The notes beneath the pieces are model-generated. The model was not told where the DNA came from and did no database searches. It saw only the letters and a list, made by a program, of their open reading frames with translations. Made by a program: the position numbers and the translations under genes. From a virus: 47,461 nt of DNA. This document shows positions 1 through 7,244 of this stretch, in pieces; position 1 is the stretch's first letter; each line of letters begins with the position of its first letter. Location of the stretch: the IMG/VR virus record IMGVR_UViG_3300017990_000024, positions 1 through 47,461 of that record. One strand, 5' to 3'.

Positions 1-178
1 CATCTGCATACTCAGCACTCTCATGCTTGACTCCGTATGTTTCTGGTGCATTGATTCCGAATAAACGAAAGCGATCGAATTTTGAGACTCCGAAGCCAAG
101 ATCTACGTTTAGATCTAACGTATCACCGTCCACTACATGCGCTACAATGGCCTTATATTTCCAGCTATGTGTTACCAT
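1..178 (-). CDS. Staphylococcal-nuclease-like protein (C-terminus outside window)
   Basis: Partial gene: 59 codons are visible and the rest lies beyond the left edge. Translation shows VVDGDTLDLNVDLG followed by FRLFGINAPE, the first strands and the Ca-binding/catalytic segment of the SNase (thermonuclease) fold. SNase homologues cleave DNA or RNA with Ca2+. The Asp that usually precedes the TPE/APE motif is Asn here, as in some homologues; the catalytic Arg (FRL) and the Glu (APE) are kept. The start is the ATG at 178 because GAGGAGG lies just upstream; an in-frame ATG at 184 sits too close to that site. It is the last visible gene of the minus-strand virion block, so a role in host DNA breakdown or in the particle is inferred only. 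Confidence 0.85.
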   Translation of the reverse strand, partial: MVTHSWKYKAIVAHVVDGDTLDLNVDLGFGVSKFDRFRLFGINAPETYGVKHESAEYAD

Positions 179-385
179 AGGCATCCTCCTCTACGTCCAT
201 CTGCGGTCAAATAAACCGCCCCTACGCTCCTGTTACAACTTAAGTGTAGCATCAATTCGACACGCTCCGTAACTGCGGAGCCAGCAACGCGCTACATTCA
301 CTTGTAGGGGGTATACCAAGTCGATGTGCAGAATTGTCACTAGACTCCGTCTCAGTGAAGTAGGCGATTGATTCTACCCTATAAA
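179..385. other. Intergenic region with two short hairpins
   Basis: No convincing gene. Two small inverted repeats are visible: GCTCCG/CGGAGC around 264-281 and GCGGT/ACCGC around 203-219. They lie between the stop of the cysteine-hydrolase gene and the start of the nuclease gene and could be RNA hairpins that end or attenuate the upstream message. Neither is followed by a long T tract, so this is weak. Confidence 0.3.
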
Positions 386-895
386 TCATGGTCTTGAATA
401 AACCTCTCTCAAATTCTGTTGCTTCAATAAGTCAGCTGGACTAACTTTCCACGTATTGACCTCGACGTCGAGTAATAATCCGGCATTAAGATATGCATCA
501 CTGACGAACTCACTACACCAATATCTTTTCTTGTTGTCAAACGGATTCTTCCCTAATCCGAGTATGTTAAGAGCAATTCCGACGATTCCTAAGTAATCAT
601 AACCTTTCTCAAACTGATACATAAGCCAGCCTTGCATTCGATCCCAGAATCCATCATTCATATCTTTATGTCTCAGAGCAAGTATCTCATCATGATCATA
701 ATTAGTGATGGGATTCATCTGCACTCCACCCCACGTACTCTCAATTAGAACAGCGATACCATCTGGATCAACGCCTGCATACAAAGCTGAATGGTTCCAC
801 TTACTTCTAGTAAATTTCTTGATCATCCAAGGCACTATACCTTTGCTGTTGATTAAGATGACGTCTCCTTTTTCTAATATGTCTTCCAATCCCAT
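386..895 (-). CDS. YiiX-like permuted NlpC/P60 cysteine hydrolase
   Basis: 169 aa. The N-terminal part has GDVILI and then the WNHSALYAG motif (His35), with a Glu at 52; the C-terminal half has the YWCSEFVSDAY motif (Cys127). This order, His first and Cys last, is typical of the circularly permuted NlpC/P60 families (YiiX/YebB-like, peptidase C92), papain-like thiol hydrolases acting on peptide, amide or acyl bonds. No signal peptide is seen. It lies 12 nt after a 32-codon gene at the end of the virion operon. A virion-associated or lysis-related role is possible, but its substrate cannot be read from sequence. Confidence 0.75.
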   Translation of the reverse strand: MGLEDILEKGDVILINSKGIVPWMIKKFTRSKWNHSALYAGVDPDGIAVLIESTWGGVQMNPITNYDHDEILALRHKDMNDGFWDRMQGWLMYQFEKGYDYLGIVGIALNILGLGKNPFDNKKRYWCSEFVSDAYLNAGLLLDVEVNTWKVSPADLLKQQNLREVYSRP

Positions 896-907
896 CCTCT
901 CGCATCT

Positions 908-1006
908 TCACTCTTTTTTCTTCGGAGCATTCTTCAGCAAGTCTAGGTAGTTGCCTTCCATGCTGGTGTCGCCTTCCTCTTTCCTAATCACTTTTTCTTC
1001 AGCCAT
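908..1006 (-). CDS. Small charged protein, 32 aa, unknown
   Basis: Begins MAEEKVIRKEEGDTSMEG and ends in a lysine-rich NAPKKKE tail. A GAGGA ribosome site lies about 6 nt before the ATG. It fills the gap between the 213-aa virion gene and the cysteine hydrolase in the same direction. Too short for family assignment. Confidence 0.5.
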   Translation of the reverse strand: MAEEKVIRKEEGDTSMEGNYLDLLKNAPKKKE

Positions 1007-1015
1007 TCGTATCCT

Positions 1016-1657
1016 CTACTTGTAGTACTTGTAAATGTAATGGACGTCCACCTCTTCGGAGGCGTGAGTGTTCGTGTACTCCATGGAGCAATATACTCCG
1101 GCTGGTATCGTGCTTGAGCTGGTGCTGATAGCTTCCACCAACTTACCTTCCATAAGTTCTCCTGGGACATCAATAGCGAACTGAGCAAGCACTACCCCTG
1201 CTCCGTAGCCTAAGACGTTGTCAATGTCAATCACTTTCATGTTAATCACGTCGCCATTATGCGAGCCGGCACAACTCATCGTAGCACCTACAATCTCTAT
1301 GTCTTGCGTGAATTTCATCTGGTCTTTCGTGACCGTGTCAGCAGCTGCTGTGAACTCGCTGCCATGAATGTGCATGACCAAACCTACTGTACGGTCAGTC
1401 ACACGGACGTAAGGGACGTCATCCATCGTCTTCATCTCTATAGGTGCGTTACAATCATCCTTGTAGTTGTCTTCAAAATCTTTCTGATCGCTTGGGTCAG
1501 GAGTTGGAGATTCTTTTAGCATCCACATTTCGTATGTAGTACCATTCTCGCTTACCCAAATATGATAGTCTTTGTTTTTAACAAGCTCGTATTGTAATTT
1601 CAAACTCTTAGCTGTGATAAGCGCTTTGAGCTCGTCCCAAGTTTTAGTGATGTTCAT
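1016..1657 (-). CDS. Putative virion protein, unknown
   Basis: 213 aa, no recognised family. Largely polar with beta-rich stretches (GLVMHIHGSEFTAA, VGATMSCAGSHNGD, GYGAGVVLAQFAID), as expected of a viral surface or fibre-associated protein. The start is placed at 1657: this ATG has GGAGGG 6 nt before it and overlaps the stop of the previous gene by ATGA. An ATG four codons earlier contains the ribosome site itself and is unlikely. Its place in the virion operon suggests a structural role, by context only. Confidence 0.7.
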   Translation of the reverse strand: MNITKTWDELKALITAKSLKLQYELVKNKDYHIWVSENGTTYEMWMLKESPTPDPSDQKDFEDNYKDDCNAPIEMKTMDDVPYVRVTDRTVGLVMHIHGSEFTAAADTVTKDQMKFTQDIEIVGATMSCAGSHNGDVINMKVIDIDNVLGYGAGVVLAQFAIDVPGELMEGKLVEAISTSSSTIPAGVYCSMEYTNTHASEEVDVHYIYKYYK

Positions 1658-2307
1658 TGTTCCCTCCAAAGAAGTATTGATACTTGTTGAAAATTCAACC
1701 CTGTAATGTTATCTCTAATTGTCATTCTGATAAAATCAGAAGTTGAATCTTGGATAATAAACGGGTTACGAAATAGGATAGAGCCTTTGTAAGATGCGCC
1801 ACTTCCCAAGATCCCGTTTGAATCTCCATAGCTCTCATTAGCAAAAGATTGAACAATCTCTAGATTGCTCGTAACATTTGCAAGCTCAATTGTATTACCA
1901 TTACTTTGAACTTCTAAAAGACAACCATTCGACAAAGGACCGCTAATAGTTCCGAAATCATCGGGCTCAGGCGATCCGGTATCTTCAAGGACAAATGTGA
2001 TTCTTTCAACGTACCAAACCTCGTCAGTGTCCGGAGTGTAATCAAATTCAACTGGTGTGCTGCTTCCGTTTACATCCATGTCTGGGCTGCTACCATTAAG
2101 TAACTTAACGATCTTGTACTCAACAGGAGTAGCAGGAAGCGCACTAATATTTGCTTCTACTTTAAGACGATTGTTTGCAGTTACTTCTGCTTCGTTTGTG
2201 CCATCCCAAACTTTTGCCTTCGTATAACCATCACCTTCAGCATCAATCTGAAGAGAGTTATCTCCTCCTTCTTCAAAGAGTGTAACATCCTGTGTCTTTA
2301 CCGTCAT
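1654..2307 (-). CDS. Putative virion/appendage protein
   Basis: 217 aa. The N-terminal 50 residues (DAEGDGYTKAKVWDG, TANNRLKVEAN) resemble the repeated beta modules of tail or head-fibre proteins and the style of the neighbouring 370-aa protein; the remainder looks like an all-beta domain. Ribosome site GAGGG about 9 nt before the ATG. It overlaps the upstream 62-aa gene by 35 nt and the downstream gene by 4 nt. No database family was recognised by eye; virion function is inferred from position and composition. Confidence 0.7.
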   Translation of the reverse strand: MTVKTQDVTLFEEGGDNSLQIDAEGDGYTKAKVWDGTNEAEVTANNRLKVEANISALPATPVEYKIVKLLNGSSPDMDVNGSSTPVEFDYTPDTDEVWYVERITFVLEDTGSPEPDDFGTISGPLSNGCLLEVQSNGNTIELANVTSNLEIVQSFANESYGDSNGILGSGASYKGSILFRNPFIIQDSTSDFIRMTIRDNITGLNFQQVSILLWREQ

Positions 2308-2461
2308 TAATTTTTCCCTCTATCCATTCGATTTGTTTCTCGATTTGTGAAAGTCTTTTCTTTGCTCTTTCGTTTTTCTCATTCTTAGTGAGAGTGACAA
2401 GGAGGCTAAGACGGTTGGCCTTAGCCTCCTTCAACAGCACCCTGTAAGAATGCCGCATCAC
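2273..2461 (-). CDS. Small coiled-coil/basic protein, 62 aa
   Basis: Helical and charged, with a likely coiled coil through residues 24-55 (TLTKNEKNERAKKRL, EKQIEWIEGK). Ribosome site GGTGAT upstream. It overlaps the next gene by 35 nt, so the two are likely translated from one message. Function unknown; it may chaperone or attach the adjacent appendage proteins. Confidence 0.55.
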   Translation of the reverse strand: MMRHSYRVLLKEAKANRLSLLVTLTKNEKNERAKKRLSQIEKQIEWIEGKINDGKDTGCYTL

Positions 2462-2471
2462 TTACATCACC

Positions 2472-3584
2472 CTATGCCGATCGAATGAGAGTTGCGAATC
2501 CAGTGAAGTCGCTTGCTGGCGAAGCAGCTTTTTCACGGTTCGTTGCTCTAACACGAATTGTCTCACCACTGCTTACAGTCAAGTAATCCGGGAGATCAAC
2601 GAATTGTGTTGGATTGCTCGGAGTTGTCCAGAACTCAAGAATGACTGCTTCCGAAGAAGTAGTACCAAACTCAAGTGTCCATTGACAAAGACCAGATCCG
2701 CTTACCATCAAGCCGCTGTATTGTTCATCTGATCCAGGTGAAATTGTCTCAACTACTGTGATTGTATCTTTCACCAAATTCGCTGATCCAGACGAATACA
2801 CACTGTCATTTGCACCAAGTGTAAGTTGTCCAGAAACCCGTAGGTTACCAGAGCTATCCGTCTGTAGTGGTGTGAAGTCTTGATCTGCTGAAGCAAGTGT
2901 TCCGCCGGCATCATTTCTTACTGCAAGAATAAATGCTCCAGTCTCTCCACCCGCGTAAGCTGAATCGTCTGCGTATTCATAGTTGGTTAGGACCAATCCT
3001 GCACCATTACCATCAATCGCCCACTCATCACCTGTACTACTTTTGATATAGACGTTGTCTCCTGGTGTTTCTGAGTCCAATGTTCTAATATCAAGATCCG
3101 TTGCTGTTACGACAATTGATGCGTTGTTTAGATGTACTTCAAGTCCATCATCGGCGTTGATCGTAACTAAGTTAGTACCATCACCGATTGATACACTATC
3201 TGTAGCTTGAACTAGATCTCTAATATCAAGATCAGTTGCAGTTACAGCGATTGAGGTATTCGTGAATTGTACCCACAATGCGCCAGTGCTATCAGTACGC
3301 ATTTGTACGTAATCACCATCAGCTGGTGTTAGCGTAGTTAGTGCATCATCTCGCACTACAAGTGCAAGAGTACCTGTGTCTGTAGCACCAGCTACGTCAT
3401 CTACATCATATTGTGTTCCGCCTCCACCTCCAGAAACCAAAAGATTTCCAGACGCGTCTAAGTTTAGATACGCATAATCACCGTTATCATCCAATGCGAA
3501 AACAGCGACATGAGTATCAGTTGCCACCGGGGTATCACCTACTGAATGAAGGCCCCGGACTAGTTGTCCAAATTCATCTGCCAT
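2472..3584 (-). CDS. Repetitive virion surface or fibre-like protein
   Basis: 370 aa. Internal repeats are clear: IAVTATDLDIRDL (about residues 112-124) matches IVVTATDLDIRTL (about 157-169), and the block around ALVVRDDALTTLTPADGDYV (about 74-93) matches that around ILAVRNDAGGTLASADQDFT (about 219-238). Modules of the form 'VRDDAL..L.PADGDYV...DS.GALWV' recur in tailed-virus tail, fibre and decoration-like proteins. A poly-Gly linker (residues 52-56) separates the N-terminal part from the repeats. The C-terminal ~110 residues form a separate beta-rich domain. Likely displayed on the particle; the exact location (head fibre or tail) cannot be decided. Confidence 0.65.
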   Translation of the reverse strand: MADEFGQLVRGLHSVGDTPVATDTHVAVFALDDNGDYAYLNLDASGNLLVSGGGGGTQYDVDDVAGATDTGTLALVVRDDALTTLTPADGDYVQMRTDSTGALWVQFTNTSIAVTATDLDIRDLVQATDSVSIGDGTNLVTINADDGLEVHLNNASIVVTATDLDIRTLDSETPGDNVYIKSSTGDEWAIDGNGAGLVLTNYEYADDSAYAGGETGAFILAVRNDAGGTLASADQDFTPLQTDSSGNLRVSGQLTLGANDSVYSSGSANLVKDTITVVETISPGSDEQYSGLMVSGSGLCQWTLEFGTTSSEAVILEFWTTPSNPTQFVDLPDYLTVSSGETIRVRATNREKAASPASDFTGFATLIRSA

Positions 3585-3598
3585 ATTGTTGTTCCTCC

Positions 3599-3781
3599 TT
3601 ATTCATCAGGGGCCGACCCCGACTTAAGTTCATCGAGTCTCTCCTGTTGTTCTTTCATCTTCGTTGCTAGAAGAATTTTCTCTTCATCTAACTCTAGACT
3701 TCGTGCTTCTAGTTTGAGAATGTTCATCTCCAACTGCATCAACTCGATCTTTTGTTTTTTTTCCTGTAGCGTCTCGCTCAT
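3599..3781 (-). CDS. Short coiled-coil protein, 60 aa
   Basis: Almost entirely heptad-like helix (KQKIELMQLEMNILKLEARS), ending in an acidic tail. Ribosome site GAGGA about 8 nt before the ATG. It sits between two virion genes on the same strand. A coiled-coil oligomer, for example a spacer or assembly factor, is likely; no family recognised. Confidence 0.6.
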   Translation of the reverse strand: MSETLQEKKQKIELMQLEMNILKLEARSLELDEEKILLATKMKEQQERLDELKSGSAPDE

Positions 3782-3792
3782 AGTAATATCCT

Positions 3793-4371
3793 CTAAACAT
3801 CAACTGTGTATCCACTTAATGTTGCTTCGAAAGACCGTGTTTTGTTATCTAAGTTTCGCACTTTGATATTAATCACGGTTGCTGCGCCAGCAGTAGGTGG
3901 TTCAAGGAATCTAATCTGAACGCTCGGATTGCTGCCGCTGTTTCTATATAGGGCAACATCGCTGCCAGCAATTTCGAAATGGAATTCTCCCTGTGCTGCA
4001 CCTCCAACGATGCCGCCAGAGAATGTGAATGCTTTACTCGCTGCAACTGTATAACTTGCTAACGTCACAGTCGAACCAGGAGCAACTGTTGTGCTCCCAA
4101 AAATATTGATTTTTGTCTTTACTTCGTCAACGCAACTCTTTACTAAAAGAGCATTGTTATTAGGATCGCATGCTACGACTGTAGCTCGTGTATCAGTATT
4201 TCCATCTTTGATCTCAACGGCTCCAATCTGAATGTCACCAGGATCAATAGAAATGTTACCCTTGACAACACTAACTCGAATTAAATCATCGGCTTGTTCA
4301 AAGACTCGCTGTGCTATCTGACTCGGACTAGTGTTAACGTTCGGTTCTCTCCAATCAGGATTGCTTGCCAT
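3793..4371 (-). CDS. Putative virion protein with C-terminal beta domain
   Basis: 192 aa. Residues ~1-50 look like an attachment segment, followed by AVEIKDGNTDTRATV and a C-terminal half rich in Gly, Ala, Ser and Thr (TTVAPGSTVTLASYTVAA, FSGGIVGGAAQGEFHFEI), which suggests a jelly-roll-like or fibre beta domain. The start is placed at the ATG at 4371; a TTG four codons earlier is less likely. The first 17 nt overlap the end of a 54-aa gene. Structural role by context. Confidence 0.65.
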   Translation of the reverse strand: MASNPDWREPNVNTSPSQIAQRVFEQADDLIRVSVVKGNISIDPGDIQIGAVEIKDGNTDTRATVVACDPNNNALLVKSCVDEVKTKINIFGSTTVAPGSTVTLASYTVAASKAFTFSGGIVGGAAQGEFHFEIAGSDVALYRNSGSNPSVQIRFLEPPTAGAATVINIKVRNLDNKTRSFEATLSGYTVDV

Positions 4372-4519
4372 GTTGCTTCTCAAGCAACTCGCGCATCATT
4401 TTCAGTTCAGTTAGAATTCCATCTAACAACCGAACTGTGATTACGTCGATGTTGCCATGAGACAGTTGTACATTCTTCGCAACTGGCTTCGCGCCTTCTT
4501 GAGTTGTTTCATCTGTCAT
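4355..4519 (-). CDS. Small helical protein, 54 aa, unknown
   Basis: Starts MTDETTQEGAKPVAKNVQLS and ends with the amphipathic helix LTELKMMRELLEKQ. AGGTGA lies upstream of the ATG, and a TATA box (TATTTTTAAATA on this strand) is 22 bp away, so this is the first gene of the short transcript that runs leftward through the fibre-like genes. It overlaps the next gene by 17 nt. No family recognised. Confidence 0.6.
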   Translation of the reverse strand: MTDETTQEGAKPVAKNVQLSHGNIDVITVRLLDGILTELKMMRELLEKQHGKQS

Positions 4520-4540
4520 ATTAGATAGTCACCTTTGACT

Positions 4541-4552
4541 TATTTAAAAATA
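4541..4552 (-). promoter_or_regulatory. TATA box upstream of the 54-aa gene at 4519
   Basis: Exact 12-mer TATTTTTAAATA read on the minus strand, its near edge 22 bp from the start codon. The same 12-mer occurs at three other gene starts in this window. Typical archaeal TATA position for a leaderless or nearly leaderless message. Confidence 0.7.
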
Positions 4553-4553
4553 A

Positions 4554-4874
4554 TCAATAGGAGGTTCGTTCTTTGATTCCTCGTCCATTCATGAAATCAT
4601 GTCTAAATCTTTCAAACGTAGATTCTGGCAAAGTATCAGGCATCTCTCCAGTCTCATTTATTTCAACTGGTGCTTCAGTATACTCTTCTCTCACTTTATT
4701 CCAAGAAACTTGTGTATGAATATGAAACCCGTTCAACACTGTACGTACATTGATCAGAAAATCAGTCTTGGTCCGATCAACAGAATAAAAAATAATAGAC
4801 GGAATAGTTTGCTCCTCTAGCACGGGTAATATGTATGTACGCCATTCCTTTGGAGCAATCTCAACTTCCGCCAT
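4554..4874 (-). CDS. Putative head-completion/connector-size protein, unknown
   Basis: 106 aa, begins MAEVEIAPKEW. Mixed alpha/beta composition (TDFLINVRTVLNGFHIHTQVS) and a basic C-terminus (MNGRGIKERTSY). The start is placed at the ATG 1 nt after the previous stop; the longer reading from the SQSQSQ region is only the frame-shifted copy of a Pro-Glu repeat in the neighbour. It lies in the head gene block after decoration-like genes, where connector or completion proteins are often found, but no motif proves this. Confidence 0.6.
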   Translation of the reverse strand: MAEVEIAPKEWRTYILPVLEEQTIPSIIFYSVDRTKTDFLINVRTVLNGFHIHTQVSWNKVREEYTEAPVEINETGEMPDTLPESTFERFRHDFMNGRGIKERTSY

Positions 4875-4875
4875 C

Positions 4876-5205
4876 TTACTCAACCTTTTCGGGCTCTGGC
4901 TCTGGCTCTGGCTCTGGCTCAACTACCTTCGCTTCTTCAATCACTTCAGCATTTTCAGCAAGAGCTTCCTCACCGACTACTTCTTTGATAGCGCCTTCTG
5001 TCGGAGTGTCTTTCAACACGATCTTTTCTTCCATAGTATCTCTACCTTCTAGTTCGATGACTGTATTCGTCTCAAGAAAATGACGAATTTCATAATCATC
5101 TTCATCTACAGCAACCCAATCGCCTTTCTTCACGACTGCTCCTGCTATCGTTGTCACTACTTCGTTTGGATATGAATCCCGTAACCTTACATTAATTTTT
5201 CCCAT
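4876..5205 (-). CDS. Small virion-block protein with Glu-Pro repeat tail
   Basis: 109 aa. The N-terminal ~45 residues (INVRLRDSYPNEVVTTIAGAVVKKGDWVAV) resemble a small beta barrel; then comes an acidic helical region and a C-terminal (Glu-Pro)x5 run. The repeat is encoded by a six-base unit repeated in the DNA at about 4890-4920. GGTGA is placed correctly before the ATG at 5205; a GTG three codons earlier is less likely. A similar Glu-Pro run occurs in the 81-aa gene at 8905. Confidence 0.65.
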   Translation of the reverse strand: MGKINVRLRDSYPNEVVTTIAGAVVKKGDWVAVDEDDYEIRHFLETNTVIELEGRDTMEEKIVLKDTPTEGAIKEVVGEEALAENAEVIEEAKVVEPEPEPEPEPEKVE

Positions 5206-5241
5206 TTTATTCACCTTCGCGGTTTATCATTCTTTCAAAAG

Positions 5242-5260
5242 AAAGAAAAAAAAAATTGAG
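5242..5260 (-). terminator. T-rich transcription stop after the 128-aa virion gene
   Basis: Immediately after the stop codon at 5262 the minus strand reads about ten T residues followed by CTTTC, with a small hairpin (TTCTTTC/GAAAGAA) beyond it at 5230-5247. Archaeal RNA polymerase stops readily at U tracts, so this can end the message coming from the capsid direction. Confidence 0.5.
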
Positions 5261-5261
5261 C

Positions 5262-5648
5262 TTATGGCAACACCGTCACTGCAGTTATCAAACCATTTGA
5301 TACTGTAATGCTTGATAACTGCCCAGGCGTTGATCCGTCGTTGTACACTGGATATGTTCCGTCTGCTGTTGCGTCTGGTGCGAGTGCACCAGTTCCATCA
5401 GTATCTGCCATCCAATATACATCGGTATCTGCTTGTAGCTCTTTGTCTTCACAATAAATTGTGAACTCATCCGTTCCTGCAACAGCATAAAAATCGGGTT
5501 GGCCTCTTGTATCTCCAAGACTGTCTCTTTCAGCAAGACTGACTACGATATTTCCACTCGTAGTCATTCCAACCAAAGGTACAACTAGAGATGCTTGAAC
5601 TCCACCACCTGTTTGAAGTACTGTTGCTTTTCCTGATACTATTGTCAT
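5262..5648 (-). CDS. Putative capsid decoration or tail-surface protein
   Basis: 128 aa, beta-rich and Gly/Thr/Asp-rich (VLQTGGGVQASLVVPL, DGTGALAPDATADGTYPVY). AAGGAG before the ATG. It sits between a decoration-like gene and the T-tract. The size, composition and place two genes downstream of the major capsid protein fit a decoration protein, but no family is recognised. Confidence 0.65.
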   Translation of the reverse strand: MTIVSGKATVLQTGGGVQASLVVPLVGMTTSGNIVVSLAERDSLGDTRGQPDFYAVAGTDEFTIYCEDKELQADTDVYWMADTDGTGALAPDATADGTYPVYNDGSTPGQLSSITVSNGLITAVTVLP

Positions 5649-5660
5649 AATTTATGCTCC

Positions 5661-6029
5661 TTAAGCAATGTTCATGTAGACTTTCAAGATCGGATCGCCT
5701 GAAGTAGTCGTCTTCGTCTCAGCTGCTGTTCCTACGAGTAGGGTGTTTCCTGCTTTCACAGTGTGCCCTGTGTCCCATTCAACTTCATCTCCAAATGAGT
5801 ACGTTGCCGCTGCGGCTGCAACACGAATCAGACCTTGCTTGATACACCCAACGAACTCATCGCCAGCTGCGAGTGGATCAGCTGGATCAAATCCCGATTC
5901 TGCTCGACCGAGAATTGTTCCCGTGCCGTCGAATGCCTTCACTGCGCCTGCACCGTCTGTTTCCAAAAAGGCACCTGCTGCAATTACGTTTGTGCCTGCT
6001 GGGGCACTTATTGTCACTGGTTTTACCAT
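5661..6029 (-). CDS. DUF2190-like head decoration protein
   Basis: 122 aa. Layout resembles small beta decoration proteins of HK97-type heads: MVKPVTISAPAGTNVIAAGA, a central VKAFDGTGTILGRAESG, AAGDEFVGCIKQGLIRV, then YSFGDEVEWDTGHTV. In DUF2190/gpD-like families a 'G D .V .W D' motif near the C-terminus recurs. Start at 6029 because GAGGAG lies 8-9 nt before it; a longer reading has no ribosome site. First gene after the terminator that follows the capsid gene, with its own TATA-like sequence about 100 bp upstream. Confidence 0.65.
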   Translation of the reverse strand: MVKPVTISAPAGTNVIAAGAFLETDGAGAVKAFDGTGTILGRAESGFDPADPLAAGDEFVGCIKQGLIRVAAAAATYSFGDEVEWDTGHTVKAGNTLLVGTAAETKTTTSGDPILKVYMNIA

Positions 6030-6130
6030 TGTATATATTCTCCTCGACGTGTCCTTGGACCAGCATTGATTGCTCAACGCATCGCTGTAACCTCATCGAT
6101 ATATGTAATATAGAATTGATCATACACACA

Positions 6131-6140
6131 TTTAAATATA
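6131..6140 (-). promoter_or_regulatory. Possible TATA box upstream of the decoration gene
   Basis: TATATTTAAA on the minus strand in an AT-rich 140-bp gap between the capsid terminator and the decoration gene. It would give a leader of roughly 75-80 nt containing the GAGGAG ribosome site. Inferred from composition and place. Confidence 0.45.
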
Positions 6141-6189
6141 TTCCTTACACATACTTCAATCGATGTAAGTAAATTTGAAGAAATTGAAA

Positions 6190-6216
6190 GAAAGAAAAAA
6201 TTGGGCGTTAGCCCGA
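6190..6216 (-). terminator. Hairpin plus T-run terminator after the major capsid gene
   Basis: Directly after the capsid stop codon the minus strand reads CGGGC-TAAC-GCCC with flanking AT pairs and then TTTTTT. The same GGGC/GCCC stem design is found after the genes ending at 27140 and 27793. It probably lowers readthrough from the abundant capsid message. Confidence 0.7.
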
Positions 6217-6217
6217 T

Positions 6218-7231
6218 TTATGCAGTTATGCTTGCGATTGCTTGCGGGTAGATGACTGCTAGTACGTAACTCATAAGAGCAACGATTTCACGGTCATATG
6301 GATCGCCTGGCAATGCACCCTCGAAGGTTTCAAGCTCGCTTTCTCTTACAAGCATTGCAGCCTTCTTACTGTCAATTACAAGTCCCTGTGCAGCCGTTAG
6401 GAATGGTGTTACCACGATATCCATCTGGTTGAACTTTAGAACAGGCATGTTCACTGTCACGTCGCCAGGTCTGGCGGTTGCGAAGTAGACATGTTCTTTC
6501 CAGTCAGTGCTCTTTGCAAGGATTCCCCATGCAGCTGGTGAGACAACAAGATGTGTTGCCAAGAAGCCGAATGGTGTTCCGTTTGCATAGACAGCGCCTT
6601 CGACAGATACTTGTGCGTCGATGACTTTGTCGTAAGTGATACCACCACCGGCTGATGTTGCAGCTCCTGCGGCAAGTCCATTTACGATGTCAGATGCAAG
6701 TTTCCTTGTAACTGCGTCAGCAGCGTTTTGTAGAATGAATCTTACGAAGTCATCCATACCACGCTTCATGATCTCCCATGTGATCTTCGTTCCTACTGCA
6801 ACTTTTCGTGGTGTTACGGTGATGTCGTCGACTCCTTCATCGAAGTAGCTAACTACTGCACCCTCTGCAACTTCCACTGCAACAGTTGGTTGAAGACGTG
6901 GGATTTTATAAGCGCCAAATCCGCCTTTGTCTTTTAGATCGTCGTTGATGTAGACAAGCTCAAGAATGTTCTTGATATTCTCTACGGCAGCACTATATAG
7001 TGTAGTGCTAAGCATGGTCGTGTATGCACCACTTGCAGTTGAGGTTGTGATGTCTTCTTTGAACTTGACACCATATCCTTCAGCAAGGCGGATTGCATTT
7101 CGCGCCCACGTTTCTGTTTTAGCTTTGCGCTGAATCCCTTCACACAGCTTCTTACCAACTTCTTCAGTTAGTGCAGTGCCGTGTTCGGAATACTTCATTT
7201 GCGAAAGCTTTTCTACTTTGAATTTTCTCAT
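6218..7231 (-). CDS. Major capsid protein, HK97 fold
   Basis: 337 aa, the usual size for this family. Features fitting HK97-fold capsids: a helical N-terminal arm (residues 1-60), an E-loop-like segment with IPRLQPTVAVEVAEGAVV near 110-130, a long spine helix region (WEIMKRGMDDFVRFILQNAADAVTRKL), and a C-terminal A/P-domain segment (FLATHLVVSPAAWGIL, MDIVVTPFLTAAQGLVID, REIVALMSYVLAVIYP). GGAGG is placed well before the ATG. Preceded by scaffold and protease genes in the standard order, which makes the call strong even though family identity is by eye. Confidence 0.88.
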   Translation of the reverse strand: MRKFKVEKLSQMKYSEHGTALTEEVGKKLCEGIQRKAKTETWARNAIRLAEGYGVKFKEDITTSTASGAYTTMLSTTLYSAAVENIKNILELVYINDDLKDKGGFGAYKIPRLQPTVAVEVAEGAVVSYFDEGVDDITVTPRKVAVGTKITWEIMKRGMDDFVRFILQNAADAVTRKLASDIVNGLAAGAATSAGGGITYDKVIDAQVSVEGAVYANGTPFGFLATHLVVSPAAWGILAKSTDWKEHVYFATARPGDVTVNMPVLKFNQMDIVVTPFLTAAQGLVIDSKKAAMLVRESELETFEGALPGDPYDREIVALMSYVLAVIYPQAIASITA

Positions 7232-7244
7232 GTTTGCTTTCCTC

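Noticed and set aside
110-255. 26-codon minus-strand frame overlapping the nuclease start (MLHLSCNRSVG...)
   Set aside because: No ribosome site and no motif; it runs through the GAGGAGG site of the nuclease gene.
27-272. 81-codon plus-strand open frame near the left edge
   Set aside because: It lies opposite the nuclease gene, whose SNase motifs on the minus strand are clear; no ribosome site or known motif on the plus strand.
988-1188. 66-codon minus-strand frame
   Set aside because: It is an alternate frame of the 213-aa virion gene, which has proper ribosome site and coupling.
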